From contig JAKSDL010000629.1 of the NCBI GenBank assembly GCA_022360105.1, positions 1 through 12,096 on the forward strand: a DNA stretch of 12,096 bases, given 5' to 3'. Shown piece after piece: positions 6,245 through 12,077 of the stretch (its first letter is position 1; the number at the start of each line of letters is the position of its first letter). Below the pieces are notes generated by a model. That model was given only the letters and a program-made list of their open reading frames with translations. It searched no databases and was not told where the DNA came from. Origin of the DNA: Pseudomonadota bacterium. GTDB taxonomy: Bacteria; SAR324; XYD2-FULL-50-16; JAHJRI01. Made by a program: the position numbers and the translations under genes.

Positions 6245-6601
6245 ATGTACCAACCAGCCAATGATCCAAATGATCTTGAAAAATATTTTATAGAACGTGC
6301 TAATGCAGGTGATGTTGAAGGCCTGGTTGCTCTTTATGAACCGGATGCCGTATTAGTCGATGATAACGGTGAAATTTCAAAAGGGCTGAATCAAATTCGA
6401 AAGTTCTTTGTCGACTTTTTGGCCAGTCGTCCTCAGTTTGAACCTAGCAACCAATCAGCAGCTGTATGTAGTGGAGATATCGCACTAACCTCATCTACCA
6501 ATTTTAGCAATGGTGACGTCACCGCTGAGATCGCCAGGCGCCAACCAGATGGTAGTTGGCTTTGGGTTGTGGACCAGTTTTCAATTGGAATCAAAAAATA
6601 G
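6245..6601 (+). CDS. NTF2-like (SnoaL/DUF4440-type) protein
   Basis: A 118-aa protein is predicted from the ATG at 6245, chosen because GGAG (6232-6235) lies nine bases upstream and MYQPANDP is a typical family beginning; an ATG at 6239 and TTG at 6230 are in frame. It has the small alpha+beta NTF2 fold pattern: an N-terminal helix with F-I-E-R-A-N-A-G-D-V-E-G-L-V-A-L-Y-E-P-D-A-V-L, a G-x-x-x-I-R-K-F-F helix and a C-terminal strand set with R-R-Q-P-D-G-S-W-L-W-V-V-D-Q. Family members serve as isomerases, small-ligand binders or stress proteins, so the reaction is unknown. It sits alone between GTTAGGC (6205) and GCCTAAC (6609), exact reverse complements, as a one-gene cassette would. Confidence 0.85.
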   Translation: MYQPANDPNDLEKYFIERANAGDVEGLVALYEPDAVLVDDNGEISKGLNQIRKFFVDFLASRPQFEPSNQSAAVCSGDIALTSSTNFSNGDVTAEIARRQPDGSWLWVVDQFSIGIKK

Positions 6602-6608
6602 GTTTACA

Positions 6609-6752
6609 GCCTAACAAAAAAATACAGCGGACAGCAAACGCCCTCTATATGGCTTTTCCCAATGCTCCGGTTAAAACATGTACGTAAGACAACCACCGGT
6701 ACGGCTGCCAGTGATTTGCGTCTTATGTGTTCTCAATAAACGTGTGCGCCCA
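6609..6752 (+). repeat. attC-like left core and degenerate spacer after the NTF2-like gene
   Basis: GCCTAAC (6609-6615) is the exact complement of the R' core at 6205-6211 and fits RYYYAAC, placing the 3' end of the NTF2-like cassette here. No proper GTTRRRY partner follows; GTTAAAA at 6670 fails at the last base. The site seems truncated or eroded where it meets the AraC gene. Confidence 0.4.
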
Positions 6753-7586
6753 ATGAATAGATTGAAGATAGAAAGATACTATCCAAAACACCCTCTACTG
6801 CGAAAGACAATAAAGTATTTTTGGGTACAAAAAAGCAGCCGGCCGCTCATTTTGAATCACAAGTTGTTGCCTGTTAATAATATCGACATTGTTCTCAATT
6901 TTTCTGCGCCAACGGTTTACAAATATGATGGTGTAAAAACAACAGTACCAAGATTTTCTTTTAACGGGATAAGAAAGCAATATTGCACTCTGCGGCAAAC
7001 AGGACCGGTTCATTCAATCGGTATTTCATTTTTACCTCACGGCCTGTATCCTCTCCTGAAAACTCCATTGTCAGAATTTGAGGATAAAACTGTTGATTTA
7101 CAAACCGCCATCTCTGAATTCAGCTCAAAGCTTGAAATTGAGCTTTATCCAGTTAGAAAGACCATAGAAACTCTTGCAATTTTAGAAGATTGTTTGGTTG
7201 AGTTCATCAACCCGGAGTTGATTCTTGATACGTCTCTACAAAATCTATTTCGGATGCTGGCTTCAGGGTTGGAAAACAATAGTGATCTTACAACGTTTTG
7301 TGAGCACCATGGAATTCATCAGAAAAAGCTTGAACGGATATTTAATCAGTATGTAGGAGTCAGCCCCAAACGATTTTTTAGAATCAGTAGATTCAATTCA
7401 ATGGTCAATCAGATTATTGATAAAAAATATGACGATTTTACGACGTTGGCTCACGCAAGATCCTTTTACGATCAGTCACATTTTATCAAAGAATTCAAAC
7501 GCTTTTCGGGGAGTTCTCCTTCTTTGTTCGTAAAAGAGAAACAGTCGATAAAAGAGATGATGTCGATTTTTTACAAGCCATATTAA
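6753..7586 (+). CDS. AraC-family transcriptional regulator
   Basis: A 277-aa protein is predicted from the ATG at 6753. An in-frame ATG at 6678 would add 25 residues that look like translated spacer (R-Q-P-P-V-R-L-P-V-I), so the shorter form was chosen; neither has a clear Shine-Dalgarno. The N-terminal domain (about 1-150) begins Y-Y-P-K-H-P-L-L-R-K and contains I-G-I-S-F-L-P-H-G-L-Y-P-L, the pattern of the DUF6597 sensor-like domain found on many AraC proteins. The C-terminal double HTH (about 178-262) has V-G-V-S-P-K-R-F-F-R-I-S-R-F between its halves and F-Y-D-Q-S-H-F-I-K-E-F-K-R-F-S-G-S-S-P in the second, the standard AraC signature. The ligand is unknown. The RidA-like gene follows 63 bases downstream and may be a target or operon partner. 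Confidence 0.88.
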   Translation: MNRLKIERYYPKHPLLRKTIKYFWVQKSSRPLILNHKLLPVNNIDIVLNFSAPTVYKYDGVKTTVPRFSFNGIRKQYCTLRQTGPVHSIGISFLPHGLYPLLKTPLSEFEDKTVDLQTAISEFSSKLEIELYPVRKTIETLAILEDCLVEFINPELILDTSLQNLFRMLASGLENNSDLTTFCEHHGIHQKKLERIFNQYVGVSPKRFFRISRFNSMVNQIIDKKYDDFTTLAHARSFYDQSHFIKEFKRFSGSSPSLFVKEKQSIKEMMSIFYKPY

Positions 7587-7649
7587 CAGCCATTTGTGCA
7601 ATTTGGGTCTTTTACCTTTTATAATGGCGACTTTAATATGGAGCAAAAA

Positions 7650-8045
7650 ATGACAAAAAGAACGATTAATCCCTGGACTTGGCAAGAAAAATTTGGTTTT
7701 GTGCAAGCAAATGAGTTTTCAAATTTCAAGCGTGTGATATTTTGCGCAGGTATTGTATCTGTAGATGAGAACGGAGAACTACTTCATCCGGGAGACATGG
7801 TGAAGCAGATGCGTCAGATCCTGAACAATCTTGAAACATTGCTAAATCAAGCAGATGCAAAATTTGCAGATGTTGCAAGATTGGTGTATTACACGACCGA
7901 TGTGACTAAATTTACAGAATCATCTCATGTGCTTGTCGAACAGTTCAAAAGATATGATTGCCAACCGGCAACATCTTTGATTGGGGTTTCTTCCTTATTC
8001 CATCCCGATTGTGTTTTTGAAGTGGAAGCAACGGTCGTAGTATAA
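7650..8045 (+). CDS. RidA-like (YjgF/UK114) protein lacking the catalytic Arg
   Basis: A 131-aa protein is predicted from the ATG at 7650, chosen because GGAG (7640-7643) lies six bases upstream; in-frame ATGs at 7596 and 7638 are earlier. RidA-superfamily features are I-F-C-A-G-I-V-S-V-D-E-N-G (30-42), Q-M-R-Q-I-L-N-N-L-E-T-L-L (53-65), D-V-A-R-L-V-Y-Y-T-T-D (74-84) and P-A-T-S-L-I-G-V (106-113) with F-E-V-E-A-T near the end. Canonical RidA deaminates reactive enamines/imines from PLP enzymes and uses an Arg in P-A-R-S to hold the substrate carboxylate. Here that position is Thr108, so classical imine deaminase activity is unlikely. It probably belongs to one of the Arg-lacking Rid subfamilies, whose roles are less certain. 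Such proteins are usually cytoplasmic trimers. Confidence 0.88.
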   Translation: MTKRTINPWTWQEKFGFVQANEFSNFKRVIFCAGIVSVDENGELLHPGDMVKQMRQILNNLETLLNQADAKFADVARLVYYTTDVTKFTESSHVLVEQFKRYDCQPATSLIGVSSLFHPDCVFEVEATVVV

Positions 8046-8062
8046 TTATTACTTAAGTGGTT

Positions 8063-8103
8063 AAGACGCCACAATCGCCGCTACGCGTCAATTGTGGCGT
8101 CTT
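8063..8103. repeat. 13-bp perfect inverted repeat after the RidA-like gene
   Basis: AAGACGCCACAAT (8063-8075) and ATTGTGGCGTCTT (8091-8103) are exact reverse complements with a 15-base loop. The stem is strong, but no T-run follows on either strand, so Rho-independent termination is not clear. It may be a transcript 3' end, a remnant of a cassette recombination site, or another repeat. The rest of the 8046-8298 spacer holds only the short attC-like junction. Confidence 0.6.
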
Positions 8104-8203
8104 GGCCAGATGCTATGATGCTTAAAAATCTAAAACATGGAAGAAAATATGTAATGAGAGCTTTCTTACAAAAGGTGATTAATTTCATTATATCAAGATG
8201 ATG

Positions 8204-8237
8204 TAACAATCGACAGTTAGTTATAATGGCGTTATCT
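8204..8237 (+). repeat. Short attC-like junction before the MNT-HEPN gene
   Basis: TAACAA (8204-8209) and GGCGTTATCT (8228-8237) are separated by 18 bases. The same layout, TAACAA then GGCGTTAT, recurs at 11523-11548. GTTATCT is the exact reverse complement of AGATAAC at the end of the MNT-HEPN gene. At 34 bases it is shorter than a normal attC, and its R' matches the GTTATNY-like variant rather than strict GTTRRRY. Confidence 0.35.
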
Positions 8238-8298
8238 CGCTCAAACATGTTGATAGAATTGAACGTATTTCGTAGTCGATAGTAAGCCCTATCTAAAA

Positions 8299-9186
8299 AT
8301 GAAGCAGAAACCTGAACATTTACCAAAAATAAAGAAAGATGAACTAAAAAACATCGTCTCTGTTATTCAAAAGAAGTGTAATGACGTTGAGATGATAATT
8401 CTTTTTGGTTCATATGCACGTGGTGATTACAAGGTCAAGAGTGACCTTGAGCCGAACCGCAGATCTGGCCATGTTTCGGATTACGATATCCTGGTCGTTA
8501 CCGAACAAAAAGACACTGTTGATAACATTATCCTTTGGGATGAAATAGTTAAAGCTTGTAACACTCAGAAACCAACTACTCATGCGAGAATCATAGTTCA
8601 CGATATTCAGGAATTGAATATCAAACTTGCAGAAGGTCAATACTTCTTTTCCGATATCAAAAAAGAGGGATACATGCTCTTTGATTCGGGAAATTTTGAG
8701 CTGGCTGATAAAAGAGAATTAACATCAAAAGAACAACAGCGTATTGCAAGAGATTATTTTAGTTATTGGTTTAAAACTGCTGTCATGTCGTATGATGATT
8801 TTCAACATGACCTTAAAAAAGGTGCTTCTGACAAGGATTTTTATCGAAAAGCAGCTTTTAACTTGCATCAAGCTGCAGAATCTTGTTACAAAACGGTTTT
8901 ATTAGTTTTCACCAACTACAATCCAAATGAGCACTGGCTTGCCTTACTAAGTGATATGGTTGTTGAAGAAGATAGTTCTTTTGACAATGTTTTTCCTGCT
9001 AAAACAAAAGAAGAAAAAGACCGTTTCACTTTGCTGGATTATGCTTACATTGGTGCCCGCTACGACCCAGAGTACCGGATATCAAAAGGGGATTTGGAGA
9101 TACTTGCTATCTCAGTAAAAAAGCTACTTGAGTTAACAGAGAATGTTTGTAAACAGAAAATTAAAAGTTTTGTAGAAAAAAGATAA
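8299..9186 (+). CDS. Fused nucleotidyltransferase-HEPN domain protein
   Basis: The 295-aa protein joins a minimal nucleotidyltransferase domain (about 15-135) to a HEPN domain (about 143-290). The NTase has the signature G-S-Y-A-R-G-D (37-43) and S-D-Y-D-I-L-V (60-66) with metal-binding Asp61 and Asp63. About a dozen extra residues lie between the two halves of the motif; I recall similar insertions in this fused family. A possible third acidic residue is Asp102 in A-R-I-I-V-H-D. The HEPN half shows F-Y-R-K-A-A-F-N-L-H-Q-A-A-E with Arg183-x6-His190, fitting the R-x4-6-H motif of HEPN ribonucleases. Two-gene MNT/HEPN pairs are toxin-antitoxin systems in which the NTase modifies and silences the HEPN toxin; a single-chain form could self-regulate. 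The start at 8299 has no good Shine-Dalgarno. The stop codon lies inside AGATAAC, a cassette-end core. Confidence 0.88.
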   Translation: MKQKPEHLPKIKKDELKNIVSVIQKKCNDVEMIILFGSYARGDYKVKSDLEPNRRSGHVSDYDILVVTEQKDTVDNIILWDEIVKACNTQKPTTHARIIVHDIQELNIKLAEGQYFFSDIKKEGYMLFDSGNFELADKRELTSKEQQRIARDYFSYWFKTAVMSYDDFQHDLKKGASDKDFYRKAAFNLHQAAESCYKTVLLVFTNYNPNEHWLALLSDMVVEEDSSFDNVFPAKTKEEKDRFTLLDYAYIGARYDPEYRISKGDLEILAISVKKLLELTENVCKQKIKSFVEKR

Positions 9187-9187
9187 C
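9181..9187 (+). repeat. attC-like left core AGATAAC at the end of the MNT-HEPN gene
   Basis: The exact reverse complement of GTTATCT at 8231-8237, on the opposite side of the same gene. The TAA in the core is the stop codon of the gene. No convincing right core follows before the DUF3788 gene (GTTGACG at 9206-9212 is only similar), so the junction is degenerate. Confidence 0.35.
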
Positions 9188-9245
9188 GAGTTTCTTGCAC
9201 GTGCGGTTGACGTCATCAAACGAAACAGCCCTAGAAAGGAAAACA

Positions 9246-9671
9246 ATGGAAACCATAAACACAATTGAATTGACCGATGAAAGCATTTTTCCTGATGAAG
9301 GCGTTTTGAAAAAGGTGCTGGGTCGGTCATTCAATGCTTATCTAGAACTCTTAAAGCTATTCACGGACAACGAGTTAACATATGAATGGCGATATTACAA
9401 AGATGGAAAAGCCTGGTTATGCAAAGTACAAAAAAAGAAACGAACAATAGTATGGATGTCAGCATGGAAGGGATACATGCAGGCAACAGTCTATTTTCCC
9501 CTTAGATTTCTTGATGATATCTTAACGTTAAAAATCACTGAAGATTCGAAAAGTAAACTATTGAAGACAAAAAATGTGGGTAAATCAAAACCCTGTATAT
9601 TTGAAATTAGAAACAAAAAAGCAATCAAAGACCTTGAAAAGGTCATGAATTTTAAAATCGTGACCAAATAG
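9246..9671 (+). CDS. DUF3788 family protein
   Basis: A 141-aa protein is predicted from the ATG at 9246, which has AAAGGAAAAC immediately upstream; an in-frame ATG at 9195 would add 17 residues of spacer. It is recognised as DUF3788 by L-T-D-E-S-I-F-P-D-E-x-V-L-K-K-V-L-G near the N-terminus, then L-T-Y-E-W-R-Y-Y-K-D-G-K-A-W-L-C-K-V, and N-V-G-K-S-K-P-C-I-F-E-I-R late in the sequence. The family is cytoplasmic, roughly this length and of unknown biochemical function; its compact fold and conserved Trp/Lys positions resemble small ligand-binding proteins. Its presence among unrelated short plus-strand genes fits a mobile-cassette origin. No partner gene suggests a pathway. Confidence 0.85.
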   Translation: METINTIELTDESIFPDEGVLKKVLGRSFNAYLELLKLFTDNELTYEWRYYKDGKAWLCKVQKKKRTIVWMSAWKGYMQATVYFPLRFLDDILTLKITEDSKSKLLKTKNVGKSKPCIFEIRNKKAIKDLEKVMNFKIVTK

Positions 9672-9697
9672 ACAAACCAGTTTTCTGATAAAAAAAA

Positions 9698-9801
9698 CAC
9701 CGGAGCGCATTTAACCTTCGGTGAATGCAGGTTCTATGGTTTTCGGATAATTCACCTTTTATCCATAATCGGTGAAACATCCGGTGATTTCGATGTTGAA
9801 C
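9698..9801 (+). repeat. Structured spacer with nested inverted repeats, attC-like
   Basis: Three nested or overlapping inverted repeats occur: CACCGGA (9698-9704) with TCCGGTG (9780-9786), GGTGAAT (9720-9726) with ATTCACC, and GGATAA with TTATCC. A left core-like ATTTAAC (9709-9715) and a right core GTTGAAC (9795-9801, exact GTTRRRY) are 93 bases apart end to end, a normal attC length. However, the two cores are not the outermost pair of the fold, so assignment as attC is tentative. It lies between the DUF3788 gene and the 119-aa gene. Confidence 0.4.
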
Positions 9802-9823
9802 TTAAAAAAACCAAAGGAAGAAT

Positions 9824-10183
9824 ATGAAAATTAAGGCAGTTGTTGCGACAACTTTTGATGACATTGAAAACGGGTGGAGTTATACAGAAGCAGCTTTAGG
9901 AACGTTGTCAGAATCAGCAACAGGAAAACCGATCATTTATCGTAGGAAACGTGTCGGTCAAGTAGTTTACTCTTTTGTCAAAAGCGGCAAAGCAGTAGTT
10001 GAAGCTGAGATAGATGCAAATGATGAGATTTTCAAAAGGAAATTGTTTCTGGTTCCAGGGGGACTGACAGATTTTGAAACTAAAGAGAATAAACTTTGGA
10101 GATGTGCAGCCCATCAGTTCTTTTTGACTGATAAACCAAGTGATAAAGAACTATCAGCAATTGAAAAAGTGTTTAAACGCTAG
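9824..10183 (+). CDS. Hypothetical protein, 119 aa
   Basis: The ATG at 9824 is preceded by AAAGGAAG (9813-9820), a good ribosome-binding site, and the frame is uninterrupted, so this is very likely a real gene. I do not recognise a family. The protein is soluble-looking and basic at its end (V-F-K-R), without signal peptide or membrane segment. It appears to alternate strands and loops: M-K-I-K-A-V-V-A-T-T-F at the start, then G-K-P-I-I-Y-R-R-K-R-V-G-Q-V-V-Y-S-F and a strand K-A-V-V-E-A-E-I-D-A, then L-F-L-V-P-G-G, with a C-terminal helix S-D-K-E-L-S-A-I-E-K-V-F. It stands alone between two structured spacers, so context gives no function beyond probable cassette origin. Confidence 0.75.
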   Translation: MKIKAVVATTFDDIENGWSYTEAALGTLSESATGKPIIYRRKRVGQVVYSFVKSGKAVVEAEIDANDEIFKRKLFLVPGGLTDFETKENKLWRCAAHQFFLTDKPSDKELSAIEKVFKR

Positions 10184-10220
10184 AACAAAATACCTGGAAC
10201 AAATTTTTTTATCTTCAGCC

Positions 10221-10242
10221 TCCGGCAACCGGATATGCCGGA
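10221..10242. repeat. Small perfect hairpin TCCGGCA / TGCCGGA
   Basis: A seven-base stem with an eight-base loop lies in the spacer between the 119-aa gene and the membrane protein gene. No T-run follows, so it is not a classical terminator. No GTTRRRY core was found in this spacer; the closest is GTTGGAG at 10259-10265, which fails the last base. Confidence 0.4.
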
Positions 10243-10343
10243 CAATAATCGCCCTCGGTTGGAGTGCTTTTCCAAAGATCCTGGTAAAGTTCATCATGGT
10301 CTCAGCTCATTTCATCTTAATCTTTTCAAAAAGGAGAGAAGTT

Positions 10344-10748
10344 ATGAGAAGTCTCAAAATTATACTTTGGATAACAGCTATTGGATGTTTGACCGGTGTG
10401 CCTTTCATTTTTCTACCTTGGGCGGTAGTTGAAAGCATTGGTTCATGGTTTGGAATTAAATCATTACCTGATGCGCCTATTGTAATCTACTTTTTCAAAG
10501 TTGTTTTTGGCGTGTTTGGACTCATTGGGGTTTTCTTTATTATTTTAGCAAGAGATCCTCTGAAATACCGATTTATGTTGAATTTGGGTATGTTGGGATT
10601 AATTCTGTTTGGGCTATTGGCCTTGATTATCGGATTTTCTCTTGGTCTTCCTCCTATCGTGTACCTTGGAGACGGGTTATCAGGCCTGGTTCTTGGAATT
10701 GCTATTTTGATTTTTTCGTCAAAGCCCAGACAAAGTTTAAAGGCATGA
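10344..10748 (+). CDS. Four-helix integral membrane protein, hypothetical
   Basis: A 134-aa protein is predicted from the ATG at 10344, chosen because AAGGAG (10331-10336) lies seven bases upstream; the open frame extends back to 10140 but that part overlaps the preceding gene and has no membrane segment at its start. Four hydrophobic segments are visible, roughly at residues 5-27, 44-66, 75-97 and 103-127, separated by short loops such as I-G-S-W-F-G-I-K-S-L-P-D-A and R-D-P-L-K-Y-R-F. The protein is almost entirely membrane-embedded, probably in the inner membrane. I do not recognise a named family; many uncharacterised small four-helix proteins look similar. Its stop codon overlaps the ATG of a short downstream frame with ORF6N similarity (ATGA). 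Confidence 0.75.
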   Translation: MRSLKIILWITAIGCLTGVPFIFLPWAVVESIGSWFGIKSLPDAPIVIYFFKVVFGVFGLIGVFFIILARDPLKYRFMLNLGMLGLILFGLLALIIGFSLGLPPIVYLGDGLSGLVLGIAILIFSSKPRQSLKA

Positions 10749-10864
10749 AGAATCACAATATCAACCAGGCAACAAAATGTTTGAACGAACAGGCCAAGCA
10801 TCACAAAGACAGATTTCCTCAAGATTTTGTATGCCAGTTATCAGCTGCTTGTCGCCGCTGCTGA
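10745..10864 (+). pseudogene. Truncated ORF6N-domain fragment, 39 codons
   Basis: A 39-aa frame whose ATG overlaps the stop of the membrane protein gene. Its middle, A-T-K-C-L-N-E-Q-A-K-H-H-K-D-R-F-P-Q-D-F-V-C-Q-L-S, is close to the core of ORF6N domains (typically T-K-x-L-N-E-Q-V-K-R-x-x-x-R-F-P-E-D-F-M-F-Q-L-T). ORF6N is a DNA-binding-associated domain of phage antirepressor-like and KilA-N-type proteins that are normally more than 100 aa. Only about 25 residues of the domain remain, followed by a stop, so this is best read as a decayed remnant. The overlap with the upstream gene could allow coupled translation, but there is no sign that the short product is functional. Confidence 0.5.
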
Positions 10865-10894
10865 TCTAAAGTCAGTCGAACTTGGTAAATAGTT

Positions 10895-10942
10895 CGATAA
10901 CACAAATCCTGTGCAGGCAGCGGATTATGTATAATGTTAAGT
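10895..10942 (+). repeat. Short attC-like junction before the methyltransferase gene
   Basis: CGATAAC (10895-10901) and GTTAAGT (10936-10942, exact GTTRRRY) flank AATCC...GGATT, a small stem enclosing a CCTG/CAGG hairpin. At 48 bases it is shorter than typical attC sites. GTTAAGT is complementary, with one mismatch, to ATTTAAC at the end of the methyltransferase gene (11520-11526). Confidence 0.35.
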
Positions 10943-10955
10943 GTAAAAAAGGAAT

Positions 10956-11525
10956 ATGAGCATATATGACAAAGTAGGTTCTACGTATGATTCTATGCGG
11001 AATCATGTTGGAGTCAAAGACATCCTTCTCGAAGTAGAGCTTTTGGGGAGAGAAATCAAAGTACTTGATCTTGGATGCGGAACAGGACATCCCATAGCAA
11101 AAACGGTATCTCCAATTGTCAAAGAATACCGTGGGATTGATAATAGCCAGCCCATGTTGGACACATACTTGAAAAATGTCCAACATGCTGATTGTAGGTT
11201 GTTAGACATTTCTGATATCGACCAGATTTCAGGCAAATGGGATCTCATATTCAGTTGGGGTGCGATGTGCCATTTACCAGCTGAACAACAGAAAAAGACC
11301 ATGACTGCTGTGGGTAAATTGTTAAAACCTGAAGGACGGTTCCTATTTACAAGTGGAGAGGAGGTGGGCGAGTGTACCGGAACTGTGGGCAAGTACACGG
11401 TATACCATTATAGTTTGGGTAGATCTGCCTATACGGATTTTCTCAAGGAGCAGGGAATGGAATTGATCAACGCAAACTATAGTGAGGGAGAATTCTATGT
11501 CTATAGATTCAGAAAAAGCATTTAA
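10956..11525 (+). CDS. Class I SAM-dependent methyltransferase
   Basis: The 189-aa protein has the Rossmann-type methyltransferase core. Motif I is V-L-D-L-G-C-G-T-G-H-P (36-46), binding S-adenosylmethionine. The acidic residue after strand beta2 is Asp62 in R-G-I-D-N-S. D-I-S-D-I-D (84-89) follows beta3, motif IV is D-L-I-F-S-W-G-A-M-C-H-L-P (96-108), and L-L-K-P-E-G-R-F-L-F-T-S-G (122-134) forms the post-motif hairpin. This is typical of the Methyltransf_11/25 small-molecule group; the substrate is unknown. AAGGA lies just before the ATG, at short spacing. The stop codon TAA falls inside ATTTAAC, the presumed cassette-end core, so gene and core overlap by five bases. No biosynthetic neighbours indicate what is methylated. 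Confidence 0.88.
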   Translation: MSIYDKVGSTYDSMRNHVGVKDILLEVELLGREIKVLDLGCGTGHPIAKTVSPIVKEYRGIDNSQPMLDTYLKNVQHADCRLLDISDIDQISGKWDLIFSWGAMCHLPAEQQKKTMTAVGKLLKPEGRFLFTSGEEVGECTGTVGKYTVYHYSLGRSAYTDFLKEQGMELINANYSEGEFYVYRFRKSI

Positions 11526-11550
11526 CAAAAGTTTCAACCCGGCGTTATAC
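11520..11550 (+). repeat. Short attC-like junction between methyltransferase and acetyltransferase genes
   Basis: ATTTAAC (11520-11526, exact RYYYAAC) and GTTATAC (11544-11550) are joined by only 17 bases ending in CCCGGC. The TAACAA...GGCGTTAT arrangement repeats that at 8204-8235. It is too short to fold like a full attC and may be a deletion derivative. Confidence 0.35.
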
Positions 11551-11576
11551 GGCAAAACCACATACACCAAAAAGAG

Positions 11577-12077
11577 ATGAATCTAATAGAGACAGATCGA
11601 TTAGTCATTTCAAAAACTGATCTTAATGATGCACCATTTGTTTTAAAATTATTCAATGATCCTGCTTGGCTGGAATTTACAGACAACAAGGGTGTGGACA
11701 CTTTGGACAAGGCCAGGGAATATATTAAAAACAAGCCTTTGGCGCAATATAGAAAATGGGGTTTTGGTATGTACATTACTCGGCTTAAACGCAATCTAGA
11801 GCCCATCGGTATTTGTGGATTGATGTTAAGAGATTATTTAGATTATCCGGATATAGGATTTGCGTTATTGTCTGAACATCGTGGCCAAGGCTATGCAACA
11901 GAATCTGCAACTGCACTTGTTGACTATGCCAAACGAACTTTCAAATTAAAACAGATATTTGCATTAATTGCTCCGAATAACAAAAAATCGATCCGTGTGG
12001 CCGAAAAATCGGGGCTCAAATTCAAAAAACATCGTCAAGATCCAAAAGATGGATCAGAAGAGTATTTGTATGGTTAA
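11577..12077 (+). CDS. GNAT-family N-acetyltransferase (RimJ/RimL-like)
   Basis: The 166-aa protein starts with I-E-T-D-R-L-V-I, the usual opening of the Acetyltransf_3 group. It contains the acetyl-CoA pyrophosphate-binding motif R-G-Q-G-Y-A (102-107) after a strand D-I-G-F-A-L-L, and N-N-K-K-S-I-R-V-A-E-K-S-G-L-K-F (134-149), characteristic of the RimJ/RimL-like branch. Such enzymes transfer acetyl groups from acetyl-CoA to protein N-termini, amino sugars, antibiotics or other amines; the acceptor here cannot be told. The C-terminus (E-E-Y-L-Y-G) reaches a stop at 12075-12077, so the gene is complete, though a little shorter than many relatives. The Shine-Dalgarno is weak (AAAGAG directly abutting the ATG). 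Confidence 0.88.
   Translation: MNLIETDRLVISKTDLNDAPFVLKLFNDPAWLEFTDNKGVDTLDKAREYIKNKPLAQYRKWGFGMYITRLKRNLEPIGICGLMLRDYLDYPDIGFALLSEHRGQGYATESATALVDYAKRTFKLKQIFALIAPNNKKSIRVAEKSGLKFKKHRQDPKDGSEEYLYG

Noticed and set aside
8114..8200. A 28-codon plus-strand frame starting M-M-L-K-N-L-K in the spacer after the RidA-like gene.
   Set aside because: It has no ribosome-binding site and no recognisable features; likely chance in AT-rich sequence.
10487..10822. A 111-codon minus-strand frame opposite the membrane protein gene.
   Set aside because: It is the antisense of a hydrophobic gene with a good ribosome-binding site, and has no motif of its own.
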